From: Treponema sp.
GTDB taxonomy: Bacteria > Spirochaetota > Spirochaetia > Treponematales > Treponemataceae
Length of the DNA: 41,238 nucleotides
Direction of reading: 5' to 3'
Assembly (NCBI GenBank): GCA_016294035.1
Contig: JAEDCT010000023.1
Coordinates: forward strand, 1-41,238
Positions 24,220 to 30,936 of this stretch are shown one piece after another. Made by a program: the position numbers and the translations under genes. How positions within the stretch are numbered: position 1 is the stretch's first letter; each line of letters begins with the position of its first letter. The notes beneath the pieces are model-generated. The model saw only the letters and a program-made list of their open reading frames with translations. It was not told where the DNA came from and searched no databases.

Positions 24220-24253
24220 AGAATAACATGAAAGGTATGACAGGGAATGTCGT
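24220..24253 (-). promoter_or_regulatory. Regulon box and promoter of the 23950 gene
   Basis: Plus strand ATGACA-GGGAA-TGTCGT (24237-24253). Read on the minus strand this is GACATT-CCC-TGTCAT, then 11 nt, then TATTCT (24220-24225). There is no TTGACA-type -35, so the box itself occupies that region. Confidence 0.7.
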
Positions 24254-24319
24254 TGTTCAAGTTTTTTCAAATTCAAGATAGAAAATATTAAAAATTAAAT
24301 TTCCCTCAATTTTTTTACA

Positions 24320-24353
24320 ACGACACTATATGACATGCTATTCCCTTTATACT
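24320..24353 (+). promoter_or_regulatory. Regulon box and promoter of the 24418 gene
   Basis: ACGACA-CTATA-TGACAT (24320-24336), exactly 11 nt, TATACT (24348-24353). It faces the 24189 gene's box, so two divergent genes each have their own copy. Confidence 0.7.
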
Positions 24354-24417
24354 TTTAGAAGAAACATACAAATACGAGAATCAAAACCCAAATGTAGAGT
24401 TTCAGGAGTTGTTTAGA

Positions 24418-24696
24418 ATGAACATTTCAAAAATCATTGTTGGCGGATTTGGAACTTTGGTTGCATCTTCAATTATTTATGCACTAAATGAAGCAAGAAA
24501 GCAATATGACTCAAATGTTAACGATTACAATAATCTCGTTGACAAATACAATGAATTAGCAGAATTTATAGATAATCACGACTTTTATCAAAAAGAAAAA
24601 ACAAAGCCATCAATAATAAATGAATATAAAGATCCTAATTCCGGTGAATGTGTTAAAGAATTCTCAGATGGTTTTAAACTAATCACATTCGCTTGA
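24418..24696 (+). CDS. 92-residue membrane-anchored small protein, regulon member
   Basis: ATG 24418 follows AGGAG (24404-24408) by 9 nt; upstream in-frame codons are rejected. The N-terminus KIIVGGFGTLVASSIIYAL is one TM helix. A helical stalk follows (NEARKQYDSNVNDYNNLVDK) and then a short C-terminal part (DPNSGECVKEFSDGFKLITF). Probably a type II-like inner-membrane protein. It is transcribed away from the 79-residue gene. A relic resembling its C-terminus lies at 38610-38705. Function unknown. Confidence 0.6.
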   Translation: MNISKIIVGGFGTLVASSIIYALNEARKQYDSNVNDYNNLVDKYNELAEFIDNHDFYQKEKTKPSIINEYKDPNSGECVKEFSDGFKLITFA

Positions 24697-24754
24697 ACAT
24701 GATTCTAGCTTAATTTAGCTACAATCTTTTTACAGAAACTCTTCACATTCTCTA

Positions 24755-25183
24755 CTAAATAGAAAGAACCAACTTTATGATGAAAATAGCTAATGAGTAA
24801 AGTAGAAAAATCTTTTTTTTGAAATGATTTATAAAATCTTTTACTATTTTATCAAAATCAGGAATAGAATCTAAACTAGGGACAAATTGCTGGACAACAT
24901 TTATTCCAGCATAAATCTTTGTGATAGAAGGATAAGTTTTCTGCACAAAAAGACTAACTCCCTTACTTAAACTTTTTTCTTCTAGCACTAGTTTTATAAT
25001 TCCACATGTAACTTTCCCATACTGCTTAAAATAAAGAAACACTCTTACAAAAATATATATGATTGTAATGGAGAAAATACCTAAGGCGATAAATCTGGAA
25101 TTCTCACCTGCAGGTTTTATGATGAGAACTGCAATTCCAATCATATTTATTACGAAAGTGATTACAGAACTTAGTAGCATCAA
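24755..25183 (-). CDS. Membrane segment, likely C-terminal half of the YkvA protein
   Basis: The frame encodes hydrophobic segments: MMLLSSVITFVINMIGIAVL, FIALGIFSITIIYIFVRVFL and a C-terminal FLLYSLAIFIIKLVLS. It overlaps the YkvA gene upstream by 80 nt with no ribosome site of its own. If one A is dropped from AAACTAAAAGGTC (about 25195-25207), the YkvA frame continues as KLKVIFYLMLLSSVITF. I therefore think both are one protein of about 300 residues and that the separation is a mutation or read error. Confidence 0.5.
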   Translation of the reverse strand: MMLLSSVITFVINMIGIAVLIIKPAGENSRFIALGIFSITIIYIFVRVFLYFKQYGKVTCGIIKLVLEEKSLSKGVSLFVQKTYPSITKIYAGINVVQQFVPSLDSIPDFDKIVKDFINHFKKKIFLLYSLAIFIIKLVLSI

Positions 25184-25643
25184 ATAAAAGATGACCTTTT
25201 AGTTTAGAATCTATCTTCTCATAATAAGATTCTTGAAGTTTTACTTTTGCTTTTTCTATGACTTTAGGTACAAGAAATTTAGACAATTCATTATAAACTG
25301 CTAGAAGAACACCAACATCATCTATTAAGCCAACTCCTGGGATTGCATCAGGAATAACATCTGCAGGAAGAATCAGGTACAACAATGCTCCAACAATTGT
25401 AATTTTAAGTCGTATTGGAACATCAGGGGATTTAGCCTTGTCACATAAAAACAGAACTTTATCCCAAATCTTGGCTACTCTACCCTTCTTAATTTCATTA
25501 AGTTCGGAATCAATTTTCTGAAGATCTTTTTCTGAATGATTATTTCCAAGTTCCTGAGATTTTTTATAGGCTCTTTCTCGTGAAAAAAAAACACCTTTAT
25601 TAATCATATTCCAATATAAAACAAAATCAGCAAATTTTACCAA
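25104..25643 (-). CDS. YkvA/DUF1232 membrane protein
   Basis: Residues about 68-110 carry the DUF1232 (YkvA) signature: IVGALLYLILPADVIPDAIP, then GVGLIDDVGVLLAVYNEL, with the P-D-x-I-P...GLIDD core of this short membrane-associated family. The start is uncertain: TTG at 25643 or ATG 25607, the latter with TTGGAAT before it. The last about 30 residues (HLLFDATKFCNHFRNKYDW) look like frame-shifted sequence (see the 24755 entry). It lies 76 nt after the immunity gene, without a visible terminator or regulon box, so it appears to end the operon. The family's biochemical role is not known. Confidence 0.65.
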   Translation of the reverse strand: MVKFADFVLYWNMINKGVFFSRERAYKKSQELGNNHSEKDLQKIDSELNEIKKGRVAKIWDKVLFLCDKAKSPDVPIRLKITIVGALLYLILPADVIPDAIPGVGLIDDVGVLLAVYNELSKFLVPKVIEKAKVKLQESYYEKIDSKLKGHLLFDATKFCNHFRNKYDWNCSSHHKTCR

Positions 25644-25719
25644 TCCTAAAAAACTTTAATAAAATTTCAAGATCGAGGAAACCAATAGATGAATCCTAAT
25701 AAAATAAACTAATTTATCC

Positions 25720-26133
25720 TTATAAAAATGTATCTTGTGGTCCAACCTGAATATTAGGGTAAAGCTGAATACCAATACCATTATCATCATCTAGTGATGA
25801 ATCGAATAATAATACTGTTTCTCCATCCTGCATGAAAAGAACCGTTTTAAGTCTTAAAATTGAATTAAGTTCTGATTCGGAAACAATTTGTTTTTTCTCA
25901 ACATTCGAGAAATATTTAATAGTTTCTACTTTAGCTTTATCTGATAACATTTTTAATTCAGATTTAAACTTTGTATAAGAATTTCGTTGCTCATCTGTAA
26001 TTGGTTTCTCTTTATATGCTTTTGCAGCAATAGTAACATTAGAATTTATTCCAAAAAAATTGATTGTTTCACTTTTTACCCATCGATGTTTGTATTCCAT
26101 TAAACCAAAAATATTATCATTAATTGTTCCCAT
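25720..26133 (-). CDS. Probable immunity protein (DUF6985-like)
   Basis: A 137-residue soluble protein, translationally coupled to the HNH toxin gene (TAATG, one base shared). The C-terminal half, LRLKTVLFMQDGETVLLFDS, then DDDNGIGIQLYPNIQVGPQD, resembles the DUF6985 immunity family (x-LF-x(4)-D-x-E/N-GI-x-I, G-x-QD). Small acidic proteins in this position usually bind and block the toxin encoded just upstream. The family assignment is from pattern memory. The toxin-immunity reading rests also on gene order. Confidence 0.6.
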   Translation of the reverse strand: MGTINDNIFGLMEYKHRWVKSETINFFGINSNVTIAAKAYKEKPITDEQRNSYTKFKSELKMLSDKAKVETIKYFSNVEKKQIVSESELNSILRLKTVLFMQDGETVLLFDSSLDDDNGIGIQLYPNIQVGPQDTFL

Positions 26134-26963
26134 TATTCTGCTCCTTGAGATCTTGTTTTGTATTCTGAGACTCCACCTGAATGAGGAACATTCCCGTGGA
26201 CTTCTGTTGGTACTTTCTGCATTGTTTTACAATCACTTCCTTCATGCCATGTATATTTATGTTCTTTTCGCCATTTATATACATCCTCTGGTTCACATCC
26301 TTTTTGTTCTGCCAAAGCTTCATCTGCCTGATCAAAATTTGAATCTCGATCATCAGTAAAATCTTCTATTTCAACAGTTCCCTTTGATACTTCAGAAAAA
26401 TCAGGTTTATTCTCATTAAAAGGAATACTTTCAACTCCATATTCATCTTTAATTTCTCGCCAAGTTTTTCCATCAGGATTAGTTTTAGGATTAGTAGGTA
26501 CTTCATCATCATTAGGAATCCAATTAGAATTCCCTCGTTCCCCATCCCAATGTCCTCCATTACCTTCCACAGGAGTTCTTTCTGCCCTTCTCGATACTTC
26601 AGCTCTACTATCTGGATTTGCATTTACTTCAGAAAAAGCATTATTAGGTAATGATGTTTCATTCATAATTGGAAGTGGATGTGGAAGACCTGAACCTTCA
26701 ATAGGACCTCTATATTCAACAGATTCATGACGTTCCCATTTATCCCCTTCGCCATCCATAGGTATTTTATCACCTATAGAAATTCTTTCATCAGGATTAA
26801 AGCGAGGATCAAATTCAGGTTCCTTATTTTCTCTAGGGAACGGAGCATGAACGTCACTTCCTTTTGTTGAAATTTCAGCAGGAGAGTCTGGATTAAACCC
26901 TTTTCCAAATTCAGATTTTGAGGATGTTAATTCAGTTTCTTTCGAAGTTAAAGATTCAATCAT
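26133..26963 (-). CDS. HNH/EndoVII-type (WHH-like) toxin
   Basis: A 276-residue protein starting at ATG 26963 (GGAGGAG before it, ATGA overlap with the ATPase). The first about 150 residues are disordered and contain loose repeats around NPDSPAEIS, FNPDERISIGDKIPMDGEGD and NPDSRAEVS, which read like an export or pairing segment. The C-terminal about 125 residues match the nuclease domain of polymorphic toxins: SNWIPNDDEVPTNP, KTWREIKDEYGV, PDFSEVSKGTVEI, YTWHEGSDCKTMQKVP, VHGNVPHSGGVSEY. The W-H-E and H...HSGG lines supply the metal-binding His. I therefore call it a DNA- or RNA-cleaving toxin. The second His of the usual WHH is Glu here. Confidence 0.75.
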   Translation of the reverse strand: MIESLTSKETELTSSKSEFGKGFNPDSPAEISTKGSDVHAPFPRENKEPEFDPRFNPDERISIGDKIPMDGEGDKWERHESVEYRGPIEGSGLPHPLPIMNETSLPNNAFSEVNANPDSRAEVSRRAERTPVEGNGGHWDGERGNSNWIPNDDEVPTNPKTNPDGKTWREIKDEYGVESIPFNENKPDFSEVSKGTVEIEDFTDDRDSNFDQADEALAEQKGCEPEDVYKWRKEHKYTWHEGSDCKTMQKVPTEVHGNVPHSGGVSEYKTRSQGAE

Positions 26964-29900
26964 TTTACTCCTCCCCTTCTCCAACTTTGATATGCTTCAT
27001 TATTTGCTAATTCATTGTAAACATATTGAGTAATAATACACTGACGTATATCTCTAAGAGTTTTAATTTCAATATCATTATTCGCAATGACCTTTATAGC
27101 CGAATCAACACAATCAGTCCAAGCTTCAACATTAGATGTTGAATTATAGACTTTGGTTAATTCTGTATAGACTGTTGGAAAAAGTTCTTTTACAACAGGA
27201 GCGAGTTTTGTAAATCTTGGTGATTCAGGTGGATTTATCAAACATTTTCGTATAGCAACTTCAGAAGATGCACATAAGCCAAGCTCTTTTAAGTCTTTCT
27301 CATAAATCTCATTTCCAACTTTATTTCCGTTGAATAAGAGTTTTGCTATATTCAATCGCTGTTTTGTTGTATCTATAGATTTCGATTCTGATTTAAGAGC
27401 ATATGAGTATTTACCCTCTGTAATATCAGCTTTTGAAATTTTACAAAGTACAGGTTCAATCCATTCATTTTGATATACAGCAGCAACTCCTTTAGGAAGT
27501 TTTGCTAATTCAGTAATCTGTTCATCATTGAGATTTGCTGCCTTTCCGACAAGTTCTCTATCTTCCAAATCAGGAAGTCGCATGATAATTTTTGTGTTAG
27601 TATTACGAATTACTGCTAAATCTAATAAACCAGGAGCCTGATCTGCAATAATAAAACCTTCTCCATAGGTTCTCATTTCTGCAATAGAATTTGTAAGCAT
27701 TTCTACAGATTTACCAGTAAGGTTTCCTGAATCCTGACTCTGAGAACCAGAAGTTTTCTTTAATAAATTATGAGCTTCTTCCAGAACTGTAACATGTCGT
27801 AAATCTGAATTAATCAAACCGCTTGTCATTCTGTATTCCTGGAGTTTAAGAACAAGAAGACCCATAAGGAGAGATTTGGTTTCTGAAGAACCTACTCTAC
27901 TTAAATCTACAATAACATTTTCATCAAAAAGAACTATATCTGAAATCTCTTGAGTGGTAAAAATCATGCCATTTATACCATTTGTTAACGATTTCAAACG
28001 AGTAATAAGAGATCCTTTATATGCACCTTTATTTTCAGCGTCATATTCTGATGAATCAATTATAGTCTTAATATTTCTTGTTACATCGGCAAATGTCGGA
28101 TAAAGATTTTCGCCATATGGATTTGTTGATTCTGTCAGATTCCAACCCGCATCTTCATAAGATTTTTCTACAGCTTCTTTCAAAACTGCAGGCATAGCTG
28201 CATACATTGGCCAACATACATTAAAAATTTCAATCAACCTGTCTAAGTGTTCTAGAATATGGATTCCTTTTGGAAAAGAGAACGGATTAATTCTGAGAAG
28301 TTCAGATAATTCAGGATTTGTTCCATACACAGTGGCTTTATTACCAAATACATGCTTATATTCCCCTTTTGCCGGTTCAATAACCATGTATCTAACGCCA
28401 ATCTTTGGTAATTGATTTAATATATGATAAACAGTATTTGATTTACCACTTCCTGTTGAACCTGTAATAAATGCGTGTGAAGATAGACTCTTTGGATTCA
28501 GATTTACTGCTAACTCTTCTTCTTTGTGCATATGGAATATATTTCCAAGACTAACACAGTAGTTTTCTCCAGTTGCCGATAAATCATAGCTCGAAACAGT
28601 TCTACCAAATTCCGCACACTCTATGACAGGTAAGCCTGGCAATGAATGATTTGGTAAACCTGCTTCAATAGCTAATTCTGCACTGCTAATAAGTGTCCCA
28701 GGTGTTACATTCATTCCTTCCACATTTAAGTAAGGATGTTCCATATATTTAATTGAGTTAGCTATTAATTTAGATTTATCTGAATCCCAAATTGTGACAG
28801 CCCCATTTTCTAAACTAGAATTTTTTCCTCTAATAATTGAGTGGTATACACTTGCAGCCATCTGAGAAACATATTCGCTTTCAGAAATACAATACGTGGC
28901 ACAATTCCACATTCCTAAGTCTGAACATGTATCATATCGTTTAAGTGTTTCATCAATTCTTTCAAGAAGTTTTTTTACACTATGATTTTCAAATTTTATT
29001 TGTAAACTTTTGTTTGTTCCAGAAGTATAAGTAGTTCCATCTGATTCATTTTTAGATGTTGAAAAAGAAGTGCCATTAGTTGTGGATGAATTATTTGTAT
29101 CAGAAGTATTAGTCCCTTCAGTAACGGAATGACTTTTACTAAAATTACCACTGATAGAACCGCCTAAGGCTCCTCCTATCATAGCACCTAGACCAGTGCC
29201 TAGTCCTGGTAACAAAAATGTACCAACAGCCGATCCAGCTACAGCTCCTACCCCTGCACCATTTATATTCATACCTTTTGTTTTTGTATCAGTTGTTGAT
29301 GAAGATTTCCCAATAGTGTGAGATACTGTATTAGTTACGCTCTTATTAACTGTATCAGTTGTTCCCTCTGTTATTGTATGTGATACTGCATCACTTTCAT
29401 TAGCACCCATTGTATACTGGCTTTCAGTGAATGGAACTAAACTAGAATAAAGATTCTCAAGTGCTCTACGAGAATACTGCATATCTAATAATGATATTGG
29501 GTCTGCAATTAATACCATTGTATATTTTTGGCCTTGCAAGGTATCAACAAATTTTTCGATACCTTGCATAAATTGACGGTCCTTATTTTCTTCTTCACTT
29601 CTAATTCCTGGAATATCGGTAACTGTTGAAACCGAAGGATTTTGTGGAAAATAGTCCTTCATGGTTAGTTCTAATTGGTCCTTACGTATACTTGATAATT
29701 GAGTTCCAGGGAAATTTCCGTTTAAACTGTTTTCTAAAACTTTGCTATATTTTCCTATGTTAACAGTATCAGCAGCTTTTACTCCAAAAGATATAGAAAC
29801 CGCATCGGCTTCTCCATGAATCATCATAATAATAGAAGCTCCTACCGTTCCTACTGCATTAAAAACAGATACAAGTTTATCTCTGACATTTTCATTTTTA

Positions 29901-30130
29901 TTCAAAACAATTTGGGTAACATCGAAGAATCGGGAACAATCATTTAATTCGTTTATAAAATTTTTGTTCTCAGAAACATTTTGTTTTTGTTGTACTATCT
30001 GTGCTGAATTCAATACTGAAAGATAAGATTTACTTAAAATTAAATCAGCTGTCGATATTGATTTTAATAAATCATTAGAATCTCTTATATCAATATTATT
30101 TTTTGTCTGAGATAAATCGCTCTGTAACAT
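26960..30130 (-). CDS. HerA/FtsK-like ATPase with central glycine zipper
   Basis: A 1056-residue protein. Residues 1-230 are a globular domain that I do not recognise. Residues 230-375 are Ser/Thr-rich linkers (TEGTTDTVNKSVTNTVSHTI) around a glycine zipper at about 291-328 (GAGVGAVAGSAVGTF, GTGLGAMIGGALGG) that could insert in a membrane. The C-terminal part is a HerA/DUF87 type ATPase: Walker A GSTGSGKSN at 557-565, VIEPAKGEYK at 583, Walker B VTVLEEAH at 780-787, and FIIADQAPGLLD at 826. Such motors move DNA or protein through rings. AAGGAGATATAGTA precedes the ATG. It is coupled to the toxin gene, so I infer a role in handling the toxin. Confidence 0.8.
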   Translation of the reverse strand: MLQSDLSQTKNNIDIRDSNDLLKSISTADLILSKSYLSVLNSAQIVQQKQNVSENKNFINELNDCSRFFDVTQIVLNKNENVRDKLVSVFNAVGTVGASIIMMIHGEADAVSISFGVKAADTVNIGKYSKVLENSLNGNFPGTQLSSIRKDQLELTMKDYFPQNPSVSTVTDIPGIRSEEENKDRQFMQGIEKFVDTLQGQKYTMVLIADPISLLDMQYSRRALENLYSSLVPFTESQYTMGANESDAVSHTITEGTTDTVNKSVTNTVSHTIGKSSSTTDTKTKGMNINGAGVGAVAGSAVGTFLLPGLGTGLGAMIGGALGGSISGNFSKSHSVTEGTNTSDTNNSSTTNGTSFSTSKNESDGTTYTSGTNKSLQIKFENHSVKKLLERIDETLKRYDTCSDLGMWNCATYCISESEYVSQMAASVYHSIIRGKNSSLENGAVTIWDSDKSKLIANSIKYMEHPYLNVEGMNVTPGTLISSAELAIEAGLPNHSLPGLPVIECAEFGRTVSSYDLSATGENYCVSLGNIFHMHKEEELAVNLNPKSLSSHAFITGSTGSGKSNTVYHILNQLPKIGVRYMVIEPAKGEYKHVFGNKATVYGTNPELSELLRINPFSFPKGIHILEHLDRLIEIFNVCWPMYAAMPAVLKEAVEKSYEDAGWNLTESTNPYGENLYPTFADVTRNIKTIIDSSEYDAENKGAYKGSLITRLKSLTNGINGMIFTTQEISDIVLFDENVIVDLSRVGSSETKSLLMGLLVLKLQEYRMTSGLINSDLRHVTVLEEAHNLLKKTSGSQSQDSGNLTGKSVEMLTNSIAEMRTYGEGFIIADQAPGLLDLAVIRNTNTKIIMRLPDLEDRELVGKAANLNDEQITELAKLPKGVAAVYQNEWIEPVLCKISKADITEGKYSYALKSESKSIDTTKQRLNIAKLLFNGNKVGNEIYEKDLKELGLCASSEVAIRKCLINPPESPRFTKLAPVVKELFPTVYTELTKVYNSTSNVEAWTDCVDSAIKVIANNDIEIKTLRDIRQCIITQYVYNELANNEAYQSWRRGGVK

Positions 30131-30132
30131 TA

Positions 30133-30369
30133 CTATATCTCCTTTTTAGGTAATGGAATTTGACTTAACTTCTTTAAATTTTCATAGTCGGAATTTTTTA
30201 TAGAAGTTTTCATTTTATTGTCTTCATAGATTATATCAGTAATATCTCTCAATTCATGAGAGACTATTTTAATTTGTCCGATAATATCTGAATTATCTTC
30301 CAAATGATTTTTCCGAGACTCTTCAGTATTATCCAGATTAGATTCAATAATGCCTGAATTATTGTCCAA
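30133..30369 (-). CDS. Small soluble protein before the ATPase
   Basis: The reading frame opens further upstream, but the part before 30369 is Gln-rich only because it is antiphase to the glycine zipper of the previous gene. I choose TTG 30369 as start (AGGG 8 nt before), giving 78 residues. The product is helical and charged: SHELRDITDIIYEDNKMKTS. The stop lies 2 nt before the ATPase start. No family is recognised. It could be a bridging subunit. Confidence 0.5.
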   Translation of the reverse strand: MDNNSGIIESNLDNTEESRKNHLEDNSDIIGQIKIVSHELRDITDIIYEDNKMKTSIKNSDYENLKKLSQIPLPKKEI

Positions 30370-30379
30370 AGACTTAACC

Positions 30380-30922
30380 CTATTTCTTGGAGAACATTGT
30401 TCCAACTGTCGCTCCGACCGCGGCTCCAATTGCCAGTCCCCCGAGGATTGCTGCTGCTCCCCCGATTGCAATCTTTCCGATAAGAGCTCCGGCTGCTGCT
30501 CCGAGTACCACTCCCCCGATTGTTGCTGTTGTATTTGAAGTTTGATGATTCTGTTGGGGACCACTCCCAGTATCTGTATTTGAAGATTCTCTTTTTTGTT
30601 CTTTAGGAGTAGAATATTTAGGAGGATATAAAATTCGTCCTATATTGCATAAAGCATCAAGCTTTTTTTTTGAAAAGTTAGTACTAATCATACCTCCCAA
30701 TTCATTGAAATTTTCTTGAGTTGGTTCTGTACTAAATGATTCTCCATCATCATTATCAAATAATTCATTTTCAAAGATTCCATTTGAAAGTACATATTCA
30801 AGGCTTTCTTTGAACATTCCAGTCATATTTGGGTCTACGGCAATACATGCCCATAGCACTCCTCTAATATCTTCAATGTTATGTTCTGATACTGCATTCC
30901 TTAAATTTACGCTTACACTCAT
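30380..30922 (-). CDS. Glycine-zipper protein
   Basis: A 180-residue protein. The first about 125 residues are soluble and acidic (HNIEDIRGVLWACIAVDPNM, STEPTQENFNELGGMIS) with a Ser/Thr/Asn-rich linker. The C-terminal about 45 residues are a glycine zipper: ATIGGVVLGAAAGALIGK, then GGAAAILGGLAIGAAVGATV. Such ends can pack as paired membrane helices. The strong ribosome site AAGGAGCGAAATA fixes the start. The ATPase two genes later carries a similar zipper. The two may assemble together in the membrane; this is inference. Confidence 0.7.
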   Translation of the reverse strand: MSVSVNLRNAVSEHNIEDIRGVLWACIAVDPNMTGMFKESLEYVLSNGIFENELFDNDDGESFSTEPTQENFNELGGMISTNFSKKKLDALCNIGRILYPPKYSTPKEQKRESSNTDTGSGPQQNHQTSNTTATIGGVVLGAAAGALIGKIAIGGAAAILGGLAIGAAVGATVGTMFSKK

Positions 30923-30936
30923 TATTTCGCTCCTTG

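Noticed and set aside
24220..24353. The repeated palindromes as a CRISPR array or repeat of a mobile element
   Set aside because: Only short dyads are shared, without equal-length spacers. Each sits at a promoter at a constant distance from the -10.
30350..30538. Cys/Ser-rich plus-strand frame that looks like a small metal-binding protein
   Set aside because: It is antisense to the glycine zipper, and its Cys come from GCTGCT/CCTCC-type repeats.
30370..30564. Gln/Ser-rich upstream extension of the small protein before the ATPase
   Set aside because: It is the out-of-phase reading of the glycine-zipper codons of the previous gene. A start at 30369 removes the overlap.
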